Counted from the first letter of the stretch, positions 1-9,716 are shown. The stretch: DNA of 64,000 nt from Rubricoccus marinus (GCF_002257665.1 NZ_MQWB01000001.1:2767100-2831099); one strand, 5' to 3'. A program made the numbers and translations. The notes: generated by a model not told the origin, from the sequence alone.

Positions 1-32
1 CTGGGGACTGGGGACTGGGGACTGGGGACTGG
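1..32. repeat. Heptamer tandem repeat CTGGGGA
   Basis: Four perfect copies of the 7-base unit CTGGGGA plus CTGG stand at the window edge, so the array probably continues to the left. It is intergenic, about 80 bases beyond the stop of the serine hydrolase gene. A 7-base unit can change copy number by slippage, but no coding frame is evident here. Confidence 0.9.
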
Positions 33-49
33 AAGCAAACCGGCTCGAT

Positions 50-65
50 CCTCTGGCGCCAGAGG
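50..65. repeat. Palindromic pair of the iterated element
   Basis: CCTCTGGCGCCAGAGG is a perfect 16-base palindrome made of two overlapping head-to-head copies. It lies about 45 bases beyond the stop of the minus-strand serine hydrolase gene, where it could form a hairpin in the transcript. Confidence 0.85.
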
Positions 66-109
66 TACCCACGCCGCATCGCCAGCAGTCCGCGCCTCGC
101 CAGAGGCCC

Positions 110-1501
110 TTACTCCCCTGGCGGCGTGTCGCTCACGCGCTGGCCGAGCGTCTCCGGGTTGCCCTGGAGTTGGAGGCCCGTCGTCCGGCCGCTGGCGTCT
201 TGGACGAACTCCCACGTGAGGTCCTGGCCGCCGAAGTAGAAAACGGTTTCGGACGCCGGGAGTAGCGGCTCGCTGCCACCGGCGCCCTCTGGCTCCAGCC
301 GAAGCTGGCCGTCCTCCAGCGTGATGTGGAGAAGACCCATGCCGGAGCTGTAGCTGCCGACGTGACGCGCGAGCACCTCTGGCGCCACCTCGGCGACCGG
401 CCGCGCCTGAGGAAGCTCGAACGGCTCGCCGTTCCAGATCGCCATGATGGCCGTGAAGATGGCCGTCCGGTGGATGCCCGGTGGGCTCATCACGAGCGCG
501 TACGTCGTCCCCGGCGACGTACCGCCTTCCCGCTCGCGGTACAGCGCCGTCTTGCTCGTGCCGTCGCCGAAGTGCCCGATAAGCGGACGCGGAGACGTCT
601 CGACAAAGCGGCCGAACACGTAGCGGCTAGTGGAGCCGTCCGCGAGCGTCGGCGGCTCGGCCGCAGCGCGGACCCATGCCTCAGGCACGATCTCGCCGCT
701 CCAGAACGCGTGGTCGAACGCGAGCAGGTCCTCAGCCGATGCGTTGATGGCGTCGCCGCCGCCGCCCGCCCAGGCGGCCCACGGGATCTCGCCAGAGGCG
801 CCCGTCGTGGCGTCGCGCATGCCGGCCGGCTCGGTCACGCGCTCGCGCACCGCCTCGGCGTAGCGCTTCCCGGTCACGGCTTCCAGCAGCGCCGCGAGGG
901 TCTCGTAGTTCGCGTTGTCGTAGTCGAACTGCGCGCCCGGTTCGAAGCCCAGCCCCGGCCTCTGGCGCGCAACGATGCCGAGGAGGTCAGCCGTCGTGAC
1001 GCGCCGCGTGGTGTCGCGATGGGCCGTGACGGCGGTCAGAAAGTGGAGTCCGCTGGTCTGGTTGAGGAGGTGGCGAACGGTCACGTCCCTGTACGGCCAC
1101 GGATCGAGGTAGGTCTGCACGGGCGCGTCCAGGTCCACGCGGCCCTCGGCGGCAAGCGTGAGGACCGCGGCGGCGGTCATGGCCTTGCTCACGCTCGCGA
1201 GGTAGAACGGCGTGCGCGTCGTCGCGAGATCGCCCTCGTACGCGCCAGAGGCGTAGCGGTAGACGACGCGGCCGCTGGCGTCCGAAATGGCGAGCGCGCC
1301 GTCGAAGAGGCCGTCAGCGTGGAGCGCAGCGAGGGCGGAGTCCAGGCGCGCGGCGCGGTACGGGCGCATAGCCTCTGGCGGCGCGGCCTCACGCGTGGCG
1401 GCTTCTAGCGAAACGCGCTCTGAGGCCGGTGCCTCTGGCGCCAGAGGCGCGGCGGCGCAGCCGCATAGAATGAGGAGCGGGAGGAGTCGCGTCGGAGTCA
1501 T
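110..1501 (-). CDS. Serine hydrolase, class C beta-lactamase family, lipoprotein
   Basis: This 463-residue protein has the serine beta-lactamase / DD-peptidase fold. The catalytic SxxK motif is SVSK at residues 103-106, the YxN motif is YDN at 194-196, and a late HFGDG matches the third (H/K)xG box. The N-terminus is hydrophobic with cysteines at 13 and 15 (LLILCGC), so it is probably an exported lipoprotein. Members of this family include esterases, D-aminopeptidases and penicillin-binding-protein-like enzymes; the substrate cannot be told from sequence. The last 90 residues form a separate domain of the sort often appended to this family. The ATG start gives a clean signal sequence. Several iterated elements lie in frame. 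Confidence 0.85.
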   Translation of the reverse strand: MTPTRLLPLLILCGCAAAPLAPEAPASERVSLEAATREAAPPEAMRPYRAARLDSALAALHADGLFDGALAISDASGRVVYRYASGAYEGDLATTRTPFYLASVSKAMTAAAVLTLAAEGRVDLDAPVQTYLDPWPYRDVTVRHLLNQTSGLHFLTAVTAHRDTTRRVTTADLLGIVARQRPGLGFEPGAQFDYDNANYETLAALLEAVTGKRYAEAVRERVTEPAGMRDATTGASGEIPWAAWAGGGGDAINASAEDLLAFDHAFWSGEIVPEAWVRAAAEPPTLADGSTSRYVFGRFVETSPRPLIGHFGDGTSKTALYREREGGTSPGTTYALVMSPPGIHRTAIFTAIMAIWNGEPFELPQARPVAEVAPEVLARHVGSYSSGMGLLHITLEDGQLRLEPEGAGGSEPLLPASETVFYFGGQDLTWEFVQDASGRTTGLQLQGNPETLGQRVSDTPPGE

Positions 1502-1627
1502 ACGAGTGAACAGCGAGAGAGGTAATCAGGATCGCGCCGGCGCGCGCGAGTTGCTCCCCTGGTAGCCGCCCGCACGGCTCGTAGTGCCAGTCGCTCCTCT
1601 CGCGATGCAGACGACGGAGGCATAGAA

Positions 1628-1647
1628 GCGCCAGAGGCCTCTGGCGC
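1628..1647. repeat. 20-bp palindrome of two iterated elements
   Basis: GCGCCAGAGGCCTCTGGCGC is a perfect tail-to-tail pair of the element. It lies 18 bases beyond the stop of the four-PEGA gene, which ends the kinase/phosphatase operon, and upstream of the serine hydrolase start. It may act as a terminator hairpin for the operon. The identical 20-mer occurs at 62744. Confidence 0.85.
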
Positions 1648-1665
1648 GCGTGATTTCCGAACCGC

Positions 1666-3009
1666 TTATGGCCTACGTGGCGGAACCGCGCCAGAGGCGG
1701 ACAGGCTCTCCTCGCCGCCGGCGAAGACCTCCACGCGGCGCTCCAGGACCGTCTGCCCCGCGTCGCGGACCTCCACGTTGTACTCGCCCGCCATGAGCCG
1801 CAGCGACTGCGAGCCGCGGCCTACGAACACGCCGTCGATGCGGACCGAGGCCTCTGGCGGGGCGCCGACGAAGACCCAGCCCACGGCGGGCTCCAGGCCG
1901 ACGACGAACTCCGCCACCTCGTCGGGCTGCGCGACGACGAAGTCCGAGGCCGTCTGGTAGCCGTCGGCTTCGACGGTGACCTCGAAACGGCCCGGCGCGT
2001 ACGGGATGATGAGCGGCGTCGTGCCGATCTCCACGCCGGACAGCTTGACGCGGGCGCCCGTCGGCACGCTGTTGACCGAGATGGCGGCCGAGGCCTCGAC
2101 GAGGTCGAAGCGGAGCGCTTGCTCCGCCTTCGCGCCGACGGTCACCTGCTGCGCGACGGCGTAGTAGCCGCCCTTGTACACCGCGATGTCGTACGTGCCG
2201 GGCACGACGTTGACCGTCGCCTGCGTCTCCCCACGTATGCGGAGGACGGGCAGCCCGTTGATGACGAGGTCCACGTCGTCCTGGTTGACGTAGACCGTCA
2301 GCGCGGCGTCGTCTTCCGGCGGCGGCGGCGTGCCGGGGGGTGGCACCCGGGCGGGCGCGGGGGCGAGGCGCTGCACCGTTTCTGGCGCCGGTGCGGGCTC
2401 GGCGCCGAGCGTGTCGGCCCGGGCCTCTGGCGTCGGGGCCGGCGCGGGGGCCACAGGCCGGGGCACCTCGCGGAGGGTCACCTCGCGCCGCGTGGTCTCG
2501 CCCGCGAGGATGTCCACGACCACGCGCTCGGTCTCGTAGCCCGGCTTCTGGATGTAGAACGTCGCGTTGCGCGGCGAGAACCGCTGGCTGTACGCCGTGC
2601 GGCCCATCCGCACGCCGCCAGAGGTCACGAGCGCCTCGCGCACGTTGGCGTCCAGCACGATGGTACCCGGCGGTGGCGGCGCGACCGGCTCGGCCGGCGG
2701 TGGCGGCGTTACAGTCGCGCTAAACGCGACGGTGTGTCCGGGCTGGATGCGGAGCGCCGTCCGCGTCACCTCGCAGGTCCACACGTTGCCAGCCTTCCGC
2801 GCCGACTGGATGCGCGCAATGATGCCCTGCCGCCCGCGCACGTTGCCGTAGATCGTCCCGCGCACGCCCGGTTTCACGTCCAGGTCCGGCGACATCCGCA
2901 CCTGGACGGTGTTGCCGCGGATGCCCACCACGCGGCCGTGCACGCGCTGAGCCTGCGCCACCGAAACGGCACACAGCATCACCAGGAGCAGAGAGAGGGC
3001 GCGGGTCAT
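1666..3009 (-). CDS. Secreted protein with four PEGA domains
   Basis: The start is taken as the ATG at 3009, which makes a 4-base ATGA overlap with the preceding gene and gives a clear signal peptide (MTRALSLLLVMLCAVSVAQA). The 447-residue product has a small beta domain (about 25-100) followed by four PEGA-like units, around 115-185, 245-305, 310-375 and 380-440. A Pro/Ala-rich linker separates the first two. PEGA domains are extracytoplasmic beta modules thought to bind surface polysaccharide or partner proteins. As last gene of the kinase-phosphatase operon, it may be an envelope partner of the kinase's own PEGA sensor; that is inference. Confidence 0.85.
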   Translation of the reverse strand: MTRALSLLLVMLCAVSVAQAQRVHGRVVGIRGNTVQVRMSPDLDVKPGVRGTIYGNVRGRQGIIARIQSARKAGNVWTCEVTRTALRIQPGHTVAFSATVTPPPPAEPVAPPPPGTIVLDANVREALVTSGGVRMGRTAYSQRFSPRNATFYIQKPGYETERVVVDILAGETTRREVTLREVPRPVAPAPAPTPEARADTLGAEPAPAPETVQRLAPAPARVPPPGTPPPPEDDAALTVYVNQDDVDLVINGLPVLRIRGETQATVNVVPGTYDIAVYKGGYYAVAQQVTVGAKAEQALRFDLVEASAAISVNSVPTGARVKLSGVEIGTTPLIIPYAPGRFEVTVEADGYQTASDFVVAQPDEVAEFVVGLEPAVGWVFVGAPPEASVRIDGVFVGRGSQSLRLMAGEYNVEVRDAGQTVLERRVEVFAGGEESLSASGAVPPRRP

Positions 3010-3905
3010 CCGGGGCACTTCTGGCGCACGAGGGGATCATCAGGGAGCGCGCGGCGGAGGTCGTCGCACGCGAGGTTGCGCGTCACGCCGTCGCCAGCGG
3101 CCTCGGCCTTGACGAAGAGGTGGAGCGCGGAGCCGGCGTCGCACACGTCGCTTTCCTTGGCGCGTTGCGCGCGGGCGCGCTCGGCAGCGGGCGCGATCTG
3201 GCGCATGGCCTCGAACAGAATAAACGCCTCGTCCTGCTCCTCGCCGGAGAGCCCGGCGGAGATGGCCTCACTCGCGAGGTCTCGGGCGCGGGCGAAGTCG
3301 CACGCGGCGAATTTGGCCTTGGCGGAGTTGTAGAGCACGTCGCCGCCAGCGGCCTGGTCCAGCGAGATGGACTCCTGGCGGATCTGCCCGATGGGCACCT
3401 CGAAATCGAACGTGGAGGGCTCGTAGTCGGCCCGCTCAAAGGTGAAGGAGTACGGGCCGGGGGCAACCGTGAGCGTGTCGCCCGTCATGCCGAGCAGGTG
3501 GCCGTTCCAAGAAATGCGCGCGTCCGCGGGATCGCTCACGATGATGATCTCGCTGGGATCGCCGGGCGTCTCCAAGGCCACGCGGTCGCCGCGGTCCGCT
3601 CCGGGGAGGTCGCCGCTGGCGTCGGCGTCCGGGATCGCGCGGAGCCGGGGCCACTCGACGCGGACCACGCGGTACACGCCCGTCAGCACGCCGACCTCGC
3701 GCCCGCCGATGTCGACGACGCGGGTGGTCAGCAGCCGCGCGCCGATCGCCGCTTCGGCGGCGCCGTCCAGGTCCACCTCAATCTGCTCGCCCACGAGCGT
3801 GACCGTGCCCTCGGCAGGCAGCGCCACCTGGGCCGCAGCGGCGCTCGCGGCGAGAAGCGCGGCGCACGCCAACAGGGCGAAACGGGGCAGGGCCAAAACG
3901 GTCAT
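3006..3905 (-). CDS. Secreted PEGA-domain protein with C-terminal helical region
   Basis: This 299-residue protein has a signal peptide (cleavage near residue 25, ASAAAAQ) and a beta-rich N-terminal half. A PEGA domain spans about 125-185 (motif SDPADARISWNGHLLG). The C-terminal 100 residues are helical and TPR-like, with four cysteines that may pair in the periplasm (FAACDF, SDVCD, NLACD, QKCPG). It overlaps the next gene by ATGA and follows the PP2C gene by 34 bases, so all are likely co-transcribed. No enzymatic motif is visible. It is probably an envelope component read by the upstream kinase. Confidence 0.8.
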   Translation of the reverse strand: MTVLALPRFALLACAALLAASAAAAQVALPAEGTVTLVGEQIEVDLDGAAEAAIGARLLTTRVVDIGGREVGVLTGVYRVVRVEWPRLRAIPDADASGDLPGADRGDRVALETPGDPSEIIIVSDPADARISWNGHLLGMTGDTLTVAPGPYSFTFERADYEPSTFDFEVPIGQIRQESISLDQAAGGDVLYNSAKAKFAACDFARARDLASEAISAGLSGEEQDEAFILFEAMRQIAPAAERARAQRAKESDVCDAGSALHLFVKAEAAGDGVTRNLACDDLRRALPDDPLVRQKCPG

Positions 3906-3939
3906 GGCGCGAGGGGGCGCCTCTGGCGTGCCGACGCGG

Positions 3940-5307
3940 TCAGCCGCCCGAGGCGTAGACGGGCTCGTCTAGGATAAGGGGCGCCGGGCCGCTGCGGAGC
4001 CGGGAGCCGGAAAGAGATCGCGCCTCCACCTTCCACACGTAGTCGCCGCGCGCGAGCACGCCGCCGGGCCACGCGCTCGCGACCTCCGCCAGAGGCAATG
4101 AGGCGCCGACGACCTCGACGGTCCGCGTAAGGGTATCGGCGGGGAACGAGACGGTGACGCGCACGGAGTCGCTCCGCGTGGCGACGCCGGAGATCCGCCA
4201 CGTCAGCGCCGTACGGTCGCGAGAGAGCTCGAACGCCGACGGCACGGCGCGGGCTGGTCCACGCACGGCAGGCACGCGCGCTGGCGGCGGGGGCGCCTCG
4301 GCGCGCCGCAGCCAGAGAAACGCAGCGATAATGAGCAGCACGAGAGCCAGAGCGCCCAGCATCCATGGCGACCGCCCTAGCGTTTCTCTCGCGCGCACCT
4401 CGTGGGCCGGCGCCGCGGCCTCTGGCGCCAGAGGCTCGGCGGGGCGCGCGGGCTCCGCCTCGGCCAGCAGCGCGTCCACGCGCTCGGTCGCCAGAGGCGG
4501 CCCGCCCGCCCGCGCAAGCGTGCCGACTTCGATAAGCGCGACCGTGACGTTGTCCGGCGAGCCGCGGTCTAGGGCGCTGGCAGTGAGGGCGCGGGCGGCG
4601 CTCGTGAGGTCGGGCGTGCGCGTGAGGTGCGTGTGCAAGTCGGCGGGCTCCATCACGCCCGAGAGGCCGTCCGAGCACAACAGCAAGACCGCGGCGGGGC
4701 CGAGGCGGATGCAGCCGCTGGCGGGGTACAGGTCGGGGTCGGCGTCGCCGGAGCCGTCGAGCGCGCGCGTGAGGGCGTGCTGGAACGGGCTTTTCTCGGC
4801 CTCCTCTGGCGTGAGCGCCCCTTGCCGCACGGCGTCCGCAACGACGCTGTGATCGTCGGTGAGGAGTTCGGCGCTCGTGTCACGGACGAGGTAGGCGCGG
4901 CTGTCGCCGATGTTGGCGAGCACGGCGCATTCCCCGTAGACGAGCGCGGCGACCAGCGTCGTGCCCATGCCGTTGCCCTCGCCCTCCACCCCGATCTTGC
5001 GCTCGGCCTCGGCGTAGGCCGCGCGCAAAAAGCCACGCGCGACGGCCTCGGAGTCCGCCTCTGGCGCGTCGAGCGCGGCGAGGAGGCGGCGCCAGAGGCC
5101 TTCGAGCGCGTCGGCGGCGAGGCGCGAGGCGACCTCACCGTGGGCGTGCCCGCCCATGCCGTCGGCGACGAGGAGCAGGGTGACGGGCATGCCGGCAGCC
5201 TCGCCCTGGAGCACGCGGCCCACGTCCTCGTTGTGGCCCCGCCGCCCCGTCACGCTGACGACGTCGGTGGGCGGGAGCGCCCCTGGCGATGAGCTCCGGA
5301 CCTTCAC
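3940..5307 (-). CDS. PP2C-family Ser/Thr phosphatase with membrane anchor
   Basis: The N-terminal 265 residues form a PP2C (PPM) phosphatase. Metal-binding signatures are VADGMGGH at 47-54, NIGDSRAYL at 132-140, LCSDGLSG at 210-217 and the terminal RGSPDN at 248-253. An Ala/Pro-rich linker leads to one transmembrane helix (about 315-333) and a roughly 115-residue extracytoplasmic beta domain. The enzyme is therefore cytoplasmic with an outside sensory or docking tail. Its GTG start follows the kinase stop codon directly (TAG-GTG), so the two are translationally coupled. It should remove phosphates added by the adjacent kinase. The tail domain resembles no family I can name. Confidence 0.92.
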   Translation of the reverse strand: MKVRSSSPGALPPTDVVSVTGRRGHNEDVGRVLQGEAAGMPVTLLLVADGMGGHAHGEVASRLAADALEGLWRRLLAALDAPEADSEAVARGFLRAAYAEAERKIGVEGEGNGMGTTLVAALVYGECAVLANIGDSRAYLVRDTSAELLTDDHSVVADAVRQGALTPEEAEKSPFQHALTRALDGSGDADPDLYPASGCIRLGPAAVLLLCSDGLSGVMEPADLHTHLTRTPDLTSAARALTASALDRGSPDNVTVALIEVGTLARAGGPPLATERVDALLAEAEPARPAEPLAPEAAAPAHEVRARETLGRSPWMLGALALVLLIIAAFLWLRRAEAPPPPARVPAVRGPARAVPSAFELSRDRTALTWRISGVATRSDSVRVTVSFPADTLTRTVEVVGASLPLAEVASAWPGGVLARGDYVWKVEARSLSGSRLRSGPAPLILDEPVYASGG

Positions 5308-6597
5308 CTAGTTCGTGCGCGCCAGCGCCGAGAGTTCCGCTGCCACGTCGCCTGCCGTCGCGGGGCGGTCGGCGCGGTCCTTTTTGAGGAGCCGCATTAC
5401 GAGGTCGGAGACCGCTACAGGAACGTCGTCCGGCAGCGGGGGGACGGGAGCGGTCTCGTGCAAGCGCATGACCAGCAGCGGGTTGGTGTCGGTAAACGGC
5501 GGGTGCCCCGCCAGCATCGTGTACATCATCACGCCGACCGAGTACAGGTCCGAGCGCCCGTCGATGTTCTCGCCGCGGCACTGCTCGGGCGACATAAAGG
5601 GCGGCTTGCCAGAGATGGACCCGTCGAGCGTTTTGGCCTGCGTGTACTCGTTTTTCGCCACGCCGAAGTCGATGAGTTTGACCGCCAGAGGCGCGTCGCC
5701 GCTGGCGCCGGCCTCTTCGAGGAGCACGTTGTCCGGGCTCACGTCGCGGTGCCACACGCCCTGATCGTGGGCGGCGGCGAGGCCTTCGCAGACTTGCCGC
5801 GCCACGCCGAGCACCTGAACGGCCGGCATCCGCCCGGCGTCGCGGCAGAACGTGAGCAGCGTGTCCCCCGGCACGTACTCCAGCGCGACGAACGGGCGGC
5901 CGCTCTCCTCATCGTTCTCGCGGCCGTAGCGCAACGCGCGCACCACCGGAGCCGCTGGCGCCATCTGCGCGATGGTCTGGAGCACCTCGCCTTCCTTCAG
6001 GAACTTGCGGACCAACTCCTTATCGCCGAGCAGCGACGAATCCATGACCTTGAGCGCCACCTCGTCGTCGCCGTCCTTGGCCAGGAAAACCGTCGCCATG
6101 CCGCCGCGGCCGAGCGTGCGGAGAACGGTGTAGCGGTCGAAGGTGCTCTCGTGCTTGCGCTTGCGCGTGACAGCGTAGGCGAGGGCCGCCGCCAGGAGCC
6201 CGCACACGGCCAGGAGCCCGGCGAAGAGCACGTGGTTGCCCTCGCTCGGCGGCGGGGCCTCTGGCGCCGGGGGCGGCTCGGGGTCCAGCGTAACCGGAAT
6301 AAAGTTCGTGACCGCGTCTGCGGGCTGCTCGTAGGACAGCTCGCCGGTCAGGAACCCCTCTTTCTCTGCCCGGATGCGGTACGTCCCGGGCGCCAGGTCC
6401 ACGTCGAGCTGGCCCGTGGAATCGGTCAGGCCCTCGAACTCGCCGTTGATGTACACCGCGGCGCTATCGCGGCCCTGGCCCGTCGAGATGATCATGTACA
6501 CCTCCTCTTGCGCGGCCACAGGGGGGCCGAGCGCTGCCAGCGCGAGCAGCGCCAAGAGGCTCCATCTGCGGGCGAATAGACGAGGGGGAAACGGCAT
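5308..6597 (-). CDS. Receptor Ser/Thr kinase with N-terminal extracytoplasmic PEGA domain
   Basis: The start is set at the ATG at 6597, which begins a clear signal peptide (cleavage near VAAQ, residue 30); the frame stays open upstream without one. The 429-residue product has a PEGA domain (about 45-105), a Pro-rich linker, a transmembrane helix (123-143) and a PknB-like kinase (155-429). Kinase motifs are the G-loop LGRGGMATVF, Lys183, catalytic HRDVSPDN with Asp285, DFG at 310-312, and SPEQ. Bacterial PknB-type kinases usually place the kinase first and sensor last, so this order is inverted, as in eukaryotic receptor kinases. It heads an operon with a PP2C phosphatase and two PEGA proteins. 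Confidence 0.92.
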   Translation of the reverse strand: MPFPPRLFARRWSLLALLALAALGPPVAAQEEVYMIISTGQGRDSAAVYINGEFEGLTDSTGQLDVDLAPGTYRIRAEKEGFLTGELSYEQPADAVTNFIPVTLDPEPPPAPEAPPPSEGNHVLFAGLLAVCGLLAAALAYAVTRKRKHESTFDRYTVLRTLGRGGMATVFLAKDGDDEVALKVMDSSLLGDKELVRKFLKEGEVLQTIAQMAPAAPVVRALRYGRENDEESGRPFVALEYVPGDTLLTFCRDAGRMPAVQVLGVARQVCEGLAAAHDQGVWHRDVSPDNVLLEEAGASGDAPLAVKLIDFGVAKNEYTQAKTLDGSISGKPPFMSPEQCRGENIDGRSDLYSVGVMMYTMLAGHPPFTDTNPLLVMRLHETAPVPPLPDDVPVAVSDLVMRLLKKDRADRPATAGDVAAELSALARTN

Positions 6598-6726
6598 AGA
6601 TGGGAGGGGCCTACGAAGGTAGGGCTCCGGCGCTGAACGGGGTCCTCGTCCATCTCTACCGGCTCCGAGCGTGCGGGCGGTCACGCCGGCGCCTTTGGCT
6701 CATGTGTCCCCTTTTCCGCCGGCCAA

Positions 6727-6746
6727 GGCCTCTGGCGCCAGAGGCC
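6727..6746. repeat. 20-bp palindrome of two iterated elements
   Basis: GGCCTCTGGCGCCAGAGGCC is a perfect palindrome in the gap between the kinase start and the Spy-like gene end. It sits next to a stronger hairpin at 6755-6789. Confidence 0.85.
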
Positions 6747-6754
6747 AGACACGG

Positions 6755-6789
6755 CTCCGCCTCCCGCGAGTTGTTCGCGGGAGGCGGAG
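6755..6789 (-). terminator. Terminator-like hairpin after the Spy-like gene
   Basis: A perfect 15-base-pair stem (CTCCGCCTCCCGCGA against TCGCGGGAGGCGGAG) with a 5-base loop begins 20 bases beyond the minus-strand stop. No U-run follows, so this is a hairpin-only terminator candidate or RNA 3'-end stabiliser. Confidence 0.6.
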
Positions 6790-6808
6790 AGAACGGCGCG
6801 AGAAGGAT

Positions 6809-7423
6809 CTAGCGACGGCCGCCGCGGCGCATGCCGCGCCCGCCCTTGCCACCACGCGCTCCGCGGGGTCCGGAGATTGCGCGGTGAACGAGGAGGACGG
6901 CCTCCTGGTCGTCCGTCAGCACGTCGGCCATGCCGGAGGGCAGCGCCTGACGCTCAGAACGGGCGGACTCCAGCGCCTGCTTCTGCGCGGCGCTCAGGCC
7001 GAGGGCGGCGTCACGGGCGGCCTGGCTTTCGGCCCGGCGCGTCTCGCGCTCCTGCCGGCGCTCGGCGCGCTCGCCAGAGGCCTCGCCGTTCTGCGCGCGC
7101 TCGCCTCTGACGCCGCGCTCACCGCGCTGGCGAGGAGCCTTGAGGGCTTCCATCTGCGCGGCGGAAAGCGTGGGCGCGAGGCGCGCGGCGAGGTCCCAGG
7201 ACGAGCCGGCCGTGCGCTCGCCGCTCATGGAGGCCTTGACCATCGCGACCTGCGAGTCGGTGAGGCTCAGGCGCTCGGTGAGGCGTTCGAGGTGCCGCTC
7301 GGCGCGGTCTTCGGGGCTGCGTTCGGCGCGGTCGCTGCGCTCGCCAGCGGCGCGCTGGGCGGAGGCCGAGAGGGGGAGGACAAAGAGAGCGGCCAGGGCC
7401 GCGAATCGGAGAAAGCGTGTCAT
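6809..7423 (-). CDS. Spy/CpxP-like periplasmic protein
   Basis: The chosen ATG at 7423 gives a 204-residue product with a signal peptide (MTRFLRFAALAALFVLPLSASAQ). The open frame upstream looks non-coding. The mature protein is highly charged, rich in Arg, Glu and Ala, and almost wholly helical. It has LTERLSLTDSQVAMVKASM and related LS-AAQ segments like the LTxxQ repeats of the Spy/CpxP family. Such proteins act as periplasmic chaperones or envelope-stress and metal sensors. The tail ends in a Gly/Arg-rich stretch (GPRGARGGKGGRGMRRGGRR). The function is inferred from composition and repeats, so it is tentative. Confidence 0.7.
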   Translation of the reverse strand: MTRFLRFAALAALFVLPLSASAQRAAGERSDRAERSPEDRAERHLERLTERLSLTDSQVAMVKASMSGERTAGSSWDLAARLAPTLSAAQMEALKAPRQRGERGVRGERAQNGEASGERAERRQERETRRAESQAARDAALGLSAAQKQALESARSERQALPSGMADVLTDDQEAVLLVHRAISGPRGARGGKGGRGMRRGGRR

Positions 7424-7530
7424 CGGAATGCGTGGTTGAGTGGTACGGGGGCGAGCCTGGCACGAGGCCTCTTGCGCCGGGCTCGGAGCTAGAATCGAAC
7501 GAGAGCCGCCCTTTGGTTCGGCCTCTGGCG

Positions 7531-7582
7531 CGAGATGCACTCGTGTGTCACCGGCTGCACGGGCGCCGACACGAACCCTTCG
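7531..7582. repeat. 52-bp direct repeat, copy 1
   Basis: It begins CGAGATGCAC and ends ACGAACCCTTCG. By eye it matches copy 2 at 41 of 52 positions without gaps, with an exact offset of 120 bases. An iterated element stands immediately before it. Confidence 0.8.
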
Positions 7583-7650
7583 GCGCGAACCAAACCGCCT
7601 CACAGAGCGCGCCTGGGCCGATTTGGACGCCCCACGCCAGGCCCTCAGCA

Positions 7651-7702
7651 CGAGATGCACGACCGTGTCACCAACGGCACGCGCGCAGGCACGAGCCCTT
7701 CG
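7651..7702. repeat. 52-bp direct repeat, copy 2
   Basis: It begins CGAGATGCAC and ends ACGAGCCCTTCG. It ends 33 bases before the histidine kinase start, and an inverted iterated element overlaps its last two bases. Confidence 0.8.
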
Positions 7703-7735
7703 CCAGAGGCGCTCCCCGCGCGATAGGTTGCGCAG

Positions 7736-8921
<1,186 letters not shown>

Positions 8922-8929
<8 letters not shown>

Positions 8930-9716
8930 TTCCCTCCGCGTCCTCGTGGTCGACGACGAGCCCCTGGCGCGGCAGCGCCTTCTCGACCTCCTCGCGCCAG
9001 AGGCCGACATCACCGTTGTCGGCACGGCCTCTACCGGCCGCGAGGCCGTGGCCGCGCTCGCCGAGCACGCGCCCGACGTAGTCTTCCTCGACGTGCAGAT
9101 GCCCGGCCTCACCGGCCTCGACGTCGTCCGCGAGGTCGGCGCCGCGAACATGCCCGCGACGGTGTTCGTGACCGCCTACGACCAGCACGCGCTCGAAGCG
9201 TTCGACGTGCACGCGCTGGACTACCTGCTGAAACCCTTCGAGGATGATCGCTTCCGCGAGACGCTCCGCCGCGTCCGCGACCGCGTGCGCCTGCGCGAGG
9301 TCGACGGCCTGCGCCAGAAGCTGCTCGGCCTGCTCGGCGGCGCGCCCCCCGCGCCAGAGGCCCAGCCCCCCGCGCCGAAGTACCTGGAGCGCCTCGCCGT
9401 CGAGATGCGCGGCCAGATCCGCGTCGTCCCGCTCACCGAGGTGGACTTTATCCAGGCCGACGGCGCCTACGCCGAGATCCACGCCGGCGAGGACGTGCAC
9501 GTGGTTCGCGAGAGGATGCAAACCCTGGAGGAGCGCCTGGACCCGGCGCTGTTCATGCGCATCCACCGCTCCACGATCGTTCGCCTGGACCGCGTGGCGG
9601 CGCTGCTCACCGCCGCCGGCGGGGACTACGCCGTGCGCCTCCACGACGGTCGCCGCCTCAAGGTCAGCCGCAGCCGCCGCGATGACCTCGCGCGAGGGCT
9701 GGGCATGGAGGTCTAG
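8922..9716 (+). CDS. LytTR-family response regulator
   Basis: The start is the ATG at 8922, overlapping the kinase stop. The 264-residue product has a receiver domain (1-125) with acidic Asp11/Asp12, phosphoacceptor Asp57 (FLDVQMPG) and Lys104 (LLKPF). An Ala/Pro linker leads to a LytTR DNA-binding domain (about 155-258; VDFIQADGAYAEIH, FMRIHRSTIVRLDRV, LKVSRSRRDDL). With the upstream kinase it forms a complete two-component system. LytTR regulators bind pairs of direct repeats; the 52-base duplication ahead of the kinase gene is therefore an autoregulation candidate (inference). Confidence 0.94.

Larger units (their letters stand above)
7424..7735. other. 312-base gap upstream of the histidine kinase with a duplicated element
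   Basis: No convincing gene lies here. The gap holds a 52-base ungapped direct repeat (7531-7582 and 7651-7702), single iterated elements flanking it, a 9-base inverted repeat TTTGGTTCG/CGAACCAAA (7512-7520 and 7586-7594), and a 7-base-pair hairpin GCGCCGA/TCGGCGC (7563-7569 and 7580-7586) inside the first copy. It may be a structured leader, a small RNA or duplicated operators for the divergent genes on either side. Confidence 0.6.

Noticed and set aside
7470-7520. tRNA-like T-arm (GTTCGATTC) on the minus strand
   Set aside because: The flanking bases do not pair and no cloverleaf can be formed.
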